From positions 1 to 37,187 of the forward strand of contig JBBRXC010000003.1 in the NCBI GenBank assembly GCA_038248745.1: 37,187 nucleotides of DNA, read 5' to 3'. The stretch comes from JAENWH01 sp038248745. GTDB taxonomy: Bacteria > Bacillota > Clostridia > Peptostreptococcales > Anaerovoracaceae. A program made the translations under genes and the position numbers. Under the pieces are notes generated by a model. That model was not told the DNA's origin, made no database searches, and saw only the letters and a list, made by a program, of their open reading frames with translations. This document shows positions 26,371 to 34,190 of the stretch, in pieces (the stretch's first letter is position 1; every line of letters begins with the position of its first letter).

Positions 26371-26377
26371 TTCGTCC

Positions 26378-27175
26378 CTACTTTCCTAAGAATACTGTCC
26401 CAGTTTCTTTATTTCTCATCACATCTAAAATAATGCTAGGTTTCTTGCCGTTTAAAAGAATCATAGGGATGCCATAAGCATTCACTTGCCTTGCAGCTTC
26501 AATCTTTGTTGTGATACCTCCGGTTCCAAAAGGGCTTTTACCTCTGACATCTATCTCATCTTCTAGTCTTTCCGTACCATGAATCTCCTCAATCAACCTA
26601 GCATCTTTGTTGGTTTTTGGGTCTTTATCAAAGAGGCCATCAATGTCGCTCAACAAAATAAGCAAATCCGCGTTCCAAAGATTTGCTGTCAAAGCGCTTA
26701 ACGCATCATTGTCCCCTATTTTTATTTCTTCTACACTGACAGTATCATTTTCATTGATAACAGGAACAACACCCTCATCTACTAACGTAAAAAGGGTGTT
26801 TCTTATATTTAATGTCCTCGTATTATCATTAAAATCTTCTCTCGTAAGAAGAAGCTGCGCAACATGCAAATCATGCCCTGCGAATAAATTTTTATATGCC
26901 ATCATAAGTTCCACTTGGCCAATCGCGCAAAGTGCCTGCTTATAATTTATATCTCCACGTCTTTCCCATTTGTTAATGGCTCCTACTCCACAAATACCCG
27001 CACCGGAAGAAACTATAATCACTTGTTTTCCCAACTTCATTAGTTCATTTGTCTGCTCTACTATATTATGTAAAATAGTATTATTAACAGCCCCATTATC
27101 CGAAGAGAGTACATTGCTTCCAATTTTGATGACTACCTTTCTGCTACTTCCAATAATTTGGCTAATTTTGCTCAT
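26378..27175 (-). CDS. proB: Glutamate 5-kinase, short form without PUA domain
   Basis: A 265-residue amino-acid-kinase enzyme making glutamyl-5-phosphate. KIGSNVLSS near the N-terminus, NENDTVSVEEIKIGDND (substrate loop) and GTGGITTKIEAA are all present. It stops after the kinase domain; the C-terminal PUA domain found in the roughly 370-residue form is absent, as in a known subgroup of Firmicutes. I start at 27175, after GAAAGGG, because the ATG at 27202 has no ribosome binding site. A TATAAT at 27226-27221 with a poor -35 box is a possible promoter. Confidence 0.94.
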   Translation of the reverse strand: MSKISQIIGSSRKVVIKIGSNVLSSDNGAVNNTILHNIVEQTNELMKLGKQVIIVSSGAGICGVGAINKWERRGDINYKQALCAIGQVELMMAYKNLFAGHDLHVAQLLLTREDFNDNTRTLNIRNTLFTLVDEGVVPVINENDTVSVEEIKIGDNDALSALTANLWNADLLILLSDIDGLFDKDPKTNKDARLIEEIHGTERLEDEIDVRGKSPFGTGGITTKIEAARQVNAYGIPMILLNGKKPSIILDVMRNKETGTVFLGK

Positions 27176-27330
27176 TTTTGCTATTTCCCTTTCGTTTTTC
27201 ATTACATTATGTCAAACACAATTATAAACCATTCACACCATGTTTTTCAATAGGAAATAGTGAAAAACACAACTTGTTTGCTACATAATGGAACTCATAT
27301 CAATTATTTTCAATTTTTTTCGTTGTATAC

Positions 27331-27359
27331 TTGCAAACAAGAAAATAATTGTTTATAAT
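27331..27359 (+). promoter_or_regulatory. Strong predicted promoter of a small transcript
   Basis: TTGCAA and a perfect TATAAT are exactly 17 bases apart on the plus strand. The transcript would start near 27365, over 120 bases before the next coding sequence, and run into a terminator at 27421. Confidence 0.75.
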
Positions 27360-27364
27360 ATTCA

Positions 27365-27460
27365 TGAGTTCATCCCCCTGATGATCTCATTAATCTCTAA
27401 TCCCAAATACCCCTTTTGAACAAAATAGACTGCTCCCCTGCAGTCTATTTTGTTTTTTTG
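27365..27460 (+). ncRNA. Candidate small regulatory RNA with C-rich loops
   Basis: Between a good promoter and a strong terminator lies about 95 bases without a usable reading frame (the only ATG gives five codons). The first hairpin (27364-27390) has stems ATGAG/CTCAT and TCATC/GATGA and a loop of CCCCT. The unpaired middle contains TCCC and ACCCC. The terminator hairpin has the loop TCCCCT. Repeated unpaired C-rich stretches are the hallmark of Firmicute small RNAs that block Shine-Dalgarno sequences, such as FsrA and RsaE/RoxS. I cannot assign it to a named family. Confidence 0.6.
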
Positions 27461-27468
27461 TTTTTTTT
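27421..27468 (+). terminator. Intrinsic terminator of the candidate small RNA
   Basis: A perfect 13-base-pair stem (CAAAATAGACTGC and its complement at 27440-27452) with the six-base loop TCCCCT is followed by TTTTTTTG and eight more T. It cannot serve proB, which is transcribed away from it, so it must end a rightward transcript beginning in this spacer. Confidence 0.9.
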
Positions 27469-27493
27469 GTTATAATGGGTATAAGTTAAATAG

Positions 27494-28519
27494 GTGGTGA
27501 TTGTTTCGCATTATGTAAAAGAATATTATCCAGATGAATTGTACAGTTCAAAAGCTTTTGACTTTTACTTCAAAGGTTTGAATTTTGGTGTGTTGGACAT
27601 AGAGACAACCGGTCTTAGTCCTGAACATTCAGCCTTCATATTGGGAGGCCTTATTTGCTACAACGAAAAAACCTTTGAACAGTATTTTGTCGACAGTTTA
27701 TCTGAGGAAAAACAGGTGCTGGAAAGATTTATGGAAAGAATCAAGCACCTTGATGTTATTCTTACTTATAACGGTCAAAGTTTTGATATGCCTTTCATCA
27801 TTAGAAGAGCCAAGAAACTGGGAATTACTATAGACTTCAACTTACCCTATAACCTTGATCTCTATTTAGTCTTAAATGCCCATTCCCATTTAAGAAAAAT
27901 ACTGCCCAACTTAAAACAGAAAACTATAGAAAACTTTATGGGGCTTTGGACTGACCGGACCGATGAAATTTCAGGCAAAGAAAGTATTGATTTGTATTAT
28001 AGTTATTTGAGAAATCATGATAAAAAAATTAGAGATATCATCTTGCTTCACAATAGAGATGACGTATATCAGCTTTCAAAACTGCTTCCAGTCATTGAAA
28101 AAGCAGATTTTCATAAGGCGATGCATTATATGGGTTTTATTATCAAACCTTCTTCTTCATTCATTCCTTCTGATAACTTGCTTTATATCAACAAAATATT
28201 AATTACCGGGCAAGAACTGCTAGCAATTGGAAATCAAAGCAGAATGGCGATGGATTATTCTTCTTTCGGCAGCAGCAAAGCCAATTTCAATCTGAATTTC
28301 AACAAAGCAAAAAGTTCTTTTCAATTTTCAATACCATTACAGGCTATAAATAACAATGTTTTTTTAGATGCACGGATTTATTTAAAGACTTTTCAGGAAT
28401 TTGAAAAATACGCCTTCTTTGAAGAAGACTTTCTCATTTTAAAGGTTGATAATCAAATTAATTATTTAGAAACAAATCATTTTATAAAATTATTTTTAAA
28501 CAGTTTAGGAGAAATATAA
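27494..28519 (+). CDS. yprB: YprB-like ribonuclease H-fold exonuclease domain protein
   Basis: A 341-residue protein whose first 220 residues form a DnaQ-like exonuclease domain. DIETTG (Asp35, Glu37) is motif I, LTYNGQSFDMPFI is motif II, and HNRDDVYQLSKL gives the last acidic residues. This is the RNase_H_2 family seen in B. subtilis YprB, thought to act on nucleic acid; the substrate is unknown. The C-terminal 120 residues are unassigned. The start is uncertain: GTG at 27494 overlaps AGGTGGTGAT, itself a good ribosome binding site, and no in-frame ATG follows. A TATAAT at 27471 is the likely -10 box, with a poor -35. Confidence 0.8.
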   Translation: MVIVSHYVKEYYPDELYSSKAFDFYFKGLNFGVLDIETTGLSPEHSAFILGGLICYNEKTFEQYFVDSLSEEKQVLERFMERIKHLDVILTYNGQSFDMPFIIRRAKKLGITIDFNLPYNLDLYLVLNAHSHLRKILPNLKQKTIENFMGLWTDRTDEISGKESIDLYYSYLRNHDKKIRDIILLHNRDDVYQLSKLLPVIEKADFHKAMHYMGFIIKPSSSFIPSDNLLYINKILITGQELLAIGNQSRMAMDYSSFGSSKANFNLNFNKAKSSFQFSIPLQAINNNVFLDARIYLKTFQEFEKYAFFEEDFLILKVDNQINYLETNHFIKLFLNSLGEI

Positions 28520-28521
28520 TT

Positions 28522-29448
28522 ATGAGAACACGATCAAGACTAGACCAGGTATTCGCTGATGCTTTTCCTGTTCCTTTTGATGAAAAATCGAAGTATGTTT
28601 TTTTTAGTGACCAACACAGAGGTGATGATAGTCTTTCTGATGAGTTTGGCAGGAACAAACATATATTTAACCATGCCCTTGAATATTATTATGACAATGA
28701 CTTCACTTATGTTGAAGTGGGTGACGGAGATGAACTCTGGGAGCATTCAAAATTTGAGCATATAAGAAGTGCCCATGCCAAAACTTTCGATTTAATGAAG
28801 AAGTTTTTCGATGCCGGCAGACTGCTGATGATTTTTGGAAATCACAATATGCTTTTCAAACATAAAAAGAACGTGGAAAAATATTTATATCATGTTTATG
28901 ATGAATATTTAGGAGAAACAATTGATCTTTTTCCGGGTATCGATGTACATGAAGCATTGATACTGACTCATCGAAAAACCGGCCAGGAAGTTTTTGTGGT
29001 TCACGGACATCAGGGAGACTTGTTAAATGACGACCTTGCTTGGGTTTCTTACTTGCTGATACACTTTTTATGGCGGTTTATGCATTTAATCGGTGTAAAA
29101 TATGCGGCAAGTCCGGCGAAAAGCAGAAGAAAACGTCACAAAGTCGAAAAAAACTTTACCAAATGGAACCAAGACCATGATATAATGTTAGTTTGTGGTC
29201 ATACGCACAGGCCAAAATTCCCACGTGCAGGTGAAAATGCCTATTTTAACTGCGGATGCTGTATGCACCCCCGCGGAATCACCTGTTTAGAGCTCATGTA
29301 TGGTCAGATTATTTTAGTAAACTGGAGCGTAGGCACAAAGCGAGATGGGTCCATGTATATTAAAAGAACTGCCGTTCAGGGGCCTGAATCCATTGAGCTT
29401 TTCCAGAAACATCCTATAAACATGGAGGAATTCGATAATGAATTATAA
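28522..29448 (+). CDS. Calcineurin-like metallophosphoesterase
   Basis: A 308-residue enzyme with all five metal-binding motifs: SDQH (residues 29-32), GDGDE (67-71), GNHN (106-109), HGHQGD, and CGHTHRPKF. The spacing resembles the LpxH/YbbF-like group, yet a Gram-positive cell has no lipid A, so the substrate is unknown. There is no signal peptide, but a hydrophobic patch (SYLLIHFLWRFMHLIG) could touch the membrane. AGGAG precedes the ATG, 2 bases after yprB, and the end overlaps proA by 11 bases. Confidence 0.88.
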   Translation: MRTRSRLDQVFADAFPVPFDEKSKYVFFSDQHRGDDSLSDEFGRNKHIFNHALEYYYDNDFTYVEVGDGDELWEHSKFEHIRSAHAKTFDLMKKFFDAGRLLMIFGNHNMLFKHKKNVEKYLYHVYDEYLGETIDLFPGIDVHEALILTHRKTGQEVFVVHGHQGDLLNDDLAWVSYLLIHFLWRFMHLIGVKYAASPAKSRRKRHKVEKNFTKWNQDHDIMLVCGHTHRPKFPRAGENAYFNCGCCMHPRGITCLELMYGQIILVNWSVGTKRDGSMYIKRTAVQGPESIELFQKHPINMEEFDNEL

Positions 29449-30715
29449 CGAACTGACAAAACAGATTAAACTGGATAGTTATAGAATGTCTTCCCTTCCA
29501 GTTCAAATTAGAAATAATGCGTTGCTTAACATTAAGGAAGCTCTTCTTGCAAATAAAGAGGAAATTTTTCTTGCAAATAATCAGGATTTGGAAAATGCGA
29601 AATCAAACAATGAAACAGCGCCTATCTTGAGTCGATTAATTTTTGATTCCCATAAATTAAATAGTGTCATCGACGGGATTTCCAGTTTAATTTCGTTAAA
29701 GGATCCGCTCTTCAATCTTCTGCTTGTCAGAGAATTGGATCAGAATCTAATTTTAAAAAAAGAAACATGCCCTATTGGCGTCATCGGGGTGATCTTTGAA
29801 TCAAGACCTGATGCGCTGGTTCAAATTTCAACGCTTTGCATAAAAAGTGGAAATTGTTCCATTCTTAAGGGCGGGAAGGAAGCCGCAAAAACAAACAAGA
29901 TTTTATTTGATGTTATTTATGATGCAGGAATAAATTCAGGCCTTCCAAAAGGGTTTATGACGCTGATTGAAAACAGAGCTGACATTGATGAACTCATTAA
30001 ATGCCATGAATCGATTGATCTCTTGATACCGAGAGGTTCAAACGAATTTGTTCAATATATCATGGCCAACTCAAAGATTCCTGTTATGGGACATGCCAAC
30101 GGCGTCTGTCATATATATGTTGATCACTCTGCCGATCTAGATAAAGCGCTGCCGGTTATTATGGATTCAAAGGCACAGTATGTCACTGCGTGCAACACCT
30201 TAGAAACCTTACTGGTCCATAAGGATATAGCCTCTGAGCTTCTGCCGGCTTTACAGAACAGTAGCTATGCAGGAAACGTTGAACTTCGAGGTTGCCCTGA
30301 AACCCTTAAAATCATTGATTGTATTCCGGCGACCGAAGAGGATTTCAAAACCGAATATTTGGATTTTATACTTTCCATTAAAATTGTAGATGATTTAGAT
30401 CAAGCAATAAATCATATCAATAAATACGGTTCCCATCACACTGATTGTATTGTTACAGAAATAACCGAGGATGCTTCCAAGTTTATGGCTTTAGTTGATT
30501 CCGCAAGTGTATACCAAAACTGCTCTACCAGGTTCGCAGATGGTTACAGATATGGTTTTGGCGCCGAAGTTGGAATCAGCACTGGGAAACTGCATGCCAG
30601 AGGCCCGGTTGGCCTTGATGGTCTGGTAACTTATAAATATAAGCTTTTTGGCAACGGTCACATTGTGGCAGACTATGTCGAGGGGCGGAAAAACTTTAAT
30701 TTTGTAGACAAGTAA
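29438..30715 (+). CDS. proA: Glutamate-5-semialdehyde dehydrogenase
   Basis: A 425-residue NADPH-dependent reductase making glutamate semialdehyde from glutamyl phosphate. The catalytic Cys252 sits in VTACNTLETLLVH; the GVIGVIFESRPDALVQI and SILKGGKEA motifs mark the cofactor-binding region. Length is normal. GGAGG lies inside the end of the preceding gene. It is not next to proB, its usual partner: the two are divergent and separated by the small RNA, yprB and the phosphoesterase, so proline synthesis is split between two transcripts. Confidence 0.97.
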   Translation: MNYNELTKQIKLDSYRMSSLPVQIRNNALLNIKEALLANKEEIFLANNQDLENAKSNNETAPILSRLIFDSHKLNSVIDGISSLISLKDPLFNLLLVRELDQNLILKKETCPIGVIGVIFESRPDALVQISTLCIKSGNCSILKGGKEAAKTNKILFDVIYDAGINSGLPKGFMTLIENRADIDELIKCHESIDLLIPRGSNEFVQYIMANSKIPVMGHANGVCHIYVDHSADLDKALPVIMDSKAQYVTACNTLETLLVHKDIASELLPALQNSSYAGNVELRGCPETLKIIDCIPATEEDFKTEYLDFILSIKIVDDLDQAINHINKYGSHHTDCIVTEITEDASKFMALVDSASVYQNCSTRFADGYRYGFGAEVGISTGKLHARGPVGLDGLVTYKYKLFGNGHIVADYVEGRKNFNFVDK

Positions 30716-30724
30716 GGAGAAAGA

Positions 30725-32317
30725 ATGATAATTGTAAATAACTTAAGTATTAACTTTAGTGGAACAAACCTTTTTAAAGATGTAAATTTAAAATTTGTTC
30801 CAGGAAATTGTTACGGCATCATAGGTGCCAATGGCGCAGGAAAATCAACCCTCCTGAGAATCTTATCTGGAGACCTTGACCCTTCCTCCGGCGATATCTC
30901 AATCGGGAAAAACATGAGAATGTCAGTATTAAAACAAGATCACTACGCATTTGATGAATTCACAGTCATTGATGCCATCATTCAAGGGAATAAAACCCTT
31001 TATAACATCATGGTTGAAAAAGATGCACTTTATGCAAAGGAAGATTTCAGCAATGAAGATGGTATCAGAGCTTCTGTACTGGAAGGTGAATTTGCAGAGC
31101 TTGGTGGCTGGGAGGCAGAATCAGAGGCAAGCAGGCTTCTTCAAGGCTTAGGGTTAAGTCAAGATCTTTTACCTGTTGAAATGTCTACTTTGACAGAGAA
31201 GGAAAAAGTAAAAGTATTGCTAGCGCAAGCTTTATTTGGCAAACCTGAAATAATTTTACTAGATGAGCCTACCAATGGTCTTGATATTCTAGCCATTAAC
31301 TGGCTAGAAGATTTCTTGCTTGAATATGAAGGAACAACGATTGTCGTTTCTCATGATAGACATTTTTTAAATACTGTATGTACTAGCATAGTAGACGTGG
31401 ACTTCGGCAAAATTAAAATGTATGTGGGTAACTATGAATTCTGGTATGAATCCAGCCAGCTTATGCAACGAATATTAAAAGATCAGAACAAGAAAACAGA
31501 AGACAGGGTCAAAGAGCTTCAAAGTTTTATTCAACGGTTTTCCGCAAATAAAAGTAAATCTAAACAGGCCACTTCAAGAAAAAAATTGCTTGATAAAATG
31601 AATATCGATGAAATGCCTTCTTCTTCAAGAAGATATCCTTTTGTGGGATTTAAAGCAGATAGAGAAGTAGGTAAAGAAATATTAACCATAGAAAATCTAA
31701 GCAAAACTATTGATGGTGTAAAGATTTTAGATAATATTAATTTAAGAATTAACAAAGATGATAAGATTGCATTTGTCGGAGAAAATGAAATAGCCAATAC
31801 CACCTTATTTAAAATACTGATGGAAGAAATTGAGCCAGATGAAGGCACTTTCAAATGGGGAATCAGTACTTCAAGATCCTACTTCCCTCGAGAAAATGCG
31901 CAATTTTTTGATGGTTGTGATTTAGATTTGGTGAAATGGTTAAGTCAGTTTACAGAAGAAACAACTGAAACTTTTATGAGAGGCTTTTTAGGGAAAATGC
32001 TTTTCTCCGGAGACGATGTCTTTAAAGAAGTTAAAGTTCTATCTGGCGGAGAAAGAGTTCGATGTTTGCTTTCAAGAATGATGCTTTTTGGATCAAATGT
32101 ATTGGTTTTGGACCAGCCGACAAACCACCTGGATCTGGAGTCCATCACTGCATTAAATAATGGGCTAATCGATTTTAAAGGAATACTTCTATTTGCTTCC
32201 CATGATCATGAATTTATTCAGACGACGGCAAACAGAATTATTGAAATCTATGATGATGGACACATTGTAGATAAATATTCAAATTACGATGAATTCGTCG
32301 AGGAATTTGGCAAATAA
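30725..32317 (+). CDS. ABC-F family ATPase, YkpA/YbiT type, with one degenerate ATP site
   Basis: A 530-residue protein with two ABC domains and a charged linker (about 250-310), no membrane segments, as in ribosome-associated ABC-F factors; it resembles B. subtilis YkpA. Domain 1 has an intact Walker A GANGAGKS (34-41) and Walker B LLDE (178-181), but its signature is LTEKE (156-160) instead of LSGGE. Domain 2 has an intact signature LSGGE (439-443) and H-switch, but Walker A reads GENEIANTT (352-360) and Walker B reads LDQ, with Gln464 replacing the catalytic Glu. All three losses fall in the same composite ATP site. AAGGAG precedes the ATG, 9 bases after proA. Confidence 0.93.
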   Translation: MIIVNNLSINFSGTNLFKDVNLKFVPGNCYGIIGANGAGKSTLLRILSGDLDPSSGDISIGKNMRMSVLKQDHYAFDEFTVIDAIIQGNKTLYNIMVEKDALYAKEDFSNEDGIRASVLEGEFAELGGWEAESEASRLLQGLGLSQDLLPVEMSTLTEKEKVKVLLAQALFGKPEIILLDEPTNGLDILAINWLEDFLLEYEGTTIVVSHDRHFLNTVCTSIVDVDFGKIKMYVGNYEFWYESSQLMQRILKDQNKKTEDRVKELQSFIQRFSANKSKSKQATSRKKLLDKMNIDEMPSSSRRYPFVGFKADREVGKEILTIENLSKTIDGVKILDNINLRINKDDKIAFVGENEIANTTLFKILMEEIEPDEGTFKWGISTSRSYFPRENAQFFDGCDLDLVKWLSQFTEETTETFMRGFLGKMLFSGDDVFKEVKVLSGGERVRCLLSRMMLFGSNVLVLDQPTNHLDLESITALNNGLIDFKGILLFASHDHEFIQTTANRIIEIYDDGHIVDKYSNYDEFVEEFGK

Positions 32318-32676
32318 CTTACTTTTTTCTGGGTATCTAAAATTTGGTAGTCCACCTCTATTTAGGGGAAGATTTGGACCATTATTAAGGATTGATTCCG
32401 TTAAATTTTTAACATTTTTCGACTTTAGTACCAAGTTTTTATACCATTACAGAAGAAATTAACCCCATTTTACTATTATCAAAAGATTTTATAACATACA
32501 GTTATCCCGCATTTTTAGATTTAGCTGCCTCAAATCTTTTAGGCATTTTAAGGCCCTGCAACGATCAAATACTCGACGTACATTGTGCATACAATATGCA
32601 ACCAAAAGCATTGAAAAACCTGTATTTTCAGAATATTATAACTTTATATATTTCGCAATATTTATACAAGAATATA
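32318..32676. other. Gene-poor stretch between the ABC-F gene and the gdhA promoter
   Basis: About 360 bases with no start-bearing reading frame of good quality and no clear terminator after the ABC-F gene. The part from 32340 to 32480 is more balanced in composition than the A+T-rich promoter region that follows, and short open stretches in several frames look like decayed coding DNA. One of them is listed separately as a possible transposase remnant. Confidence 0.5.
32489..32635 (-). pseudogene. Possible remnant of a transposase C-terminus
   Basis: A 48-codon open stretch on the minus strand ends in TAA at 32489. It includes NTGFSMLLVAYCMHNVRRVFD, a pattern like the last helix of IS1182/IS5-type DDE transposases (small-residue and hydrophobic run, then AYN-like and RR). 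There is no start codon context, no DDE residue and no inverted repeat, so this rests on weak resemblance only. Confidence 0.2.
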
Positions 32677-32705
32677 TTGACGTGAAATTGACAATATGAT
32701 AAAGT
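32677..32705 (+). promoter_or_regulatory. Predicted gdhA promoter
   Basis: TTGACG and TAAAGT are 17 bases apart; a TTGACA nearby (32688) has no matching -10 box. The roughly 75-base leader is very A+T-rich and ends in AAAGAGGAG, a strong ribosome binding site. Confidence 0.5.
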
Positions 32706-32784
32706 ATTATTGTTGTTGTAATAGTAGTATTAAACCATTTAATATTTATTTAACAAATTAAAAATAAGAAAGAGGAGAAAAAAA

Positions 32785-34119
32785 ATGTCAGTAAACGTAG
32801 CAAAGTATTTAGAAGATGTTAAAAAAAGAAATCCTGGAGAAGTAGAATTCCATCAGGCAGTAGAAGAAGTTCTTGAATCAATAGCTCCTGTTTTAGAAAA
32901 AAACCCACAATATGTTGAAGCTGGTATTGTAGAAAGATTTTTAGAACCTGAAAGACAGATTATGTTCAGAGTACCTTGGGTAAATGACCAAGGCGTTGTG
33001 CAAGTTAATAGAGGATTCAGAGTTCAGTTCAACAGTGCTATCGGACCTTACAAAGGTGGCCTTCGTTTACATCCTTCCGTATACCTTGGAATTATTAAAT
33101 TCTTAGGATTTGAACAAATCTTAAAGAATTCATTAACAACACTTCCAATCGGTGGTGGTAAAGGTGGATCCGACTTTGATCCAAAAGGAAAATCTGATGG
33201 TGAAGTGATGAGATTCTGCCAAAGCTTTATGACAGAGCTTTGCAAGTATATTGGACCTAACACTGACGTTCCAGCTGGAGATATCGGTGTAGGCGGAAGA
33301 GAAATTGGATACTTATTTGGACAATACAAAAAAATTATGAATGAGTTTACTGGCGTGCTTACAGGAAAAGGTATTGGCTGGGGCGGTTCATTAGGAAGAA
33401 CTCCTGCAACAGGTTATGGCGCTATCTACTATCTAAGAGAAATGCTTAAAGCCAATGGCAAAGACTTAAAAGATAAGACAGTGTTAATTTCAGGTTCTGG
33501 AAATGTTGCTATCTATGCTTGTGAGAAATTGCAAGAATATGGTGCTAGAGTTATATCAGTTTCTGATTCTAATGGTTACATTATAGATGAAGATGGCATT
33601 AAGCTTGAAACAGTTCAGAGAATTAAAGAAGTTGAAAGAGGAAGAATTAGTGATTATGTGAAAGCTCATCCAACAGCTAAATATGTTGCTGGCGGAAACC
33701 TTTGGGACACTAAATGCGAAATTGCTGTTCCTTGTGCAACACAAAATGATATCAGTGAAGATTCTGCTAAGACATTAGTTGCAAACGGATGCTACGCTGT
33801 TGTTGAAGGGGCAAATATGCCTTGTACAAATGAAGCGGTTAAGTTCTTCCTTTCCAAGAAAGTTCTTGTTGGTCCTGCTAAGGCAGCTAATGCTGGTGGT
33901 GTTGCAGTTTCAGCCCTTGAAATGTCACAGAACAGCCAGAGACTTGAGTGGACTTTCGAAGAAGTTAATTCAAGACTAGATGTTATAATGACTAGCATAT
34001 TCAAAGCTTGCGATGATTCTTCAAAAGAATATGGCATGCCTGGAAACTATGTTGCTGGTGCAAACATTGCTGGATTCGAAAAAGTTGCTAAGGCTATGAT
34101 GGCTCAAGGCATCGTGTAA
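32785..34119 (+). CDS. gdhA: Glutamate dehydrogenase, small hexameric type
   Basis: A 444-residue enzyme interconverting glutamate with 2-oxoglutarate and ammonia. The catalytic lysine is Lys126 in PIGGGKGGSDFDP, the catalytic Asp is Asp166 (DVPAGDIGVGGREIG), and the dinucleotide motif GSGNVA is at 237-242. Numbering and length match the well-studied clostridial enzyme. Whether it uses NAD or NADP cannot be settled by eye. The third positions are richer in A and T than in neighbouring genes and few rare codons appear, consistent with high expression. It is a single-gene unit closed by a shared terminator. Confidence 0.97.
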   Translation: MSVNVAKYLEDVKKRNPGEVEFHQAVEEVLESIAPVLEKNPQYVEAGIVERFLEPERQIMFRVPWVNDQGVVQVNRGFRVQFNSAIGPYKGGLRLHPSVYLGIIKFLGFEQILKNSLTTLPIGGGKGGSDFDPKGKSDGEVMRFCQSFMTELCKYIGPNTDVPAGDIGVGGREIGYLFGQYKKIMNEFTGVLTGKGIGWGGSLGRTPATGYGAIYYLREMLKANGKDLKDKTVLISGSGNVAIYACEKLQEYGARVISVSDSNGYIIDEDGIKLETVQRIKEVERGRISDYVKAHPTAKYVAGGNLWDTKCEIAVPCATQNDISEDSAKTLVANGCYAVVEGANMPCTNEAVKFFLSKKVLVGPAKAANAGGVAVSALEMSQNSQRLEWTFEEVNSRLDVIMTSIFKACDDSSKEYGMPGNYVAGANIAGFEKVAKAMMAQGIV

Positions 34120-34153
34120 ACTAAAAATATTCAACATTCAAAAATGATTTAAA

Positions 34154-34190
34154 AAATGAGCGTATCCTAGGATACGCTCATTTCTATATC
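34154..34190. terminator. Bidirectional terminator shared by gdhA and addA, containing the addA stop
   Basis: A perfect 30-base palindrome (34154-34183) centred between 34168 and 34169, with arms AAATGAGCGTATCCT and the complement. It is followed by TTTCTATAT on the plus strand and TTTTTTAAAT on the minus strand. The last four sense codons and the TAG stop of addA lie inside it. Confidence 0.85.

Noticed and set aside
28522..29448. LpxH of lipid A synthesis
   Set aside because: The motifs fit metallophosphoesterases in general, and everything else in the window is Gram-positive in character, with no lipid A genes.
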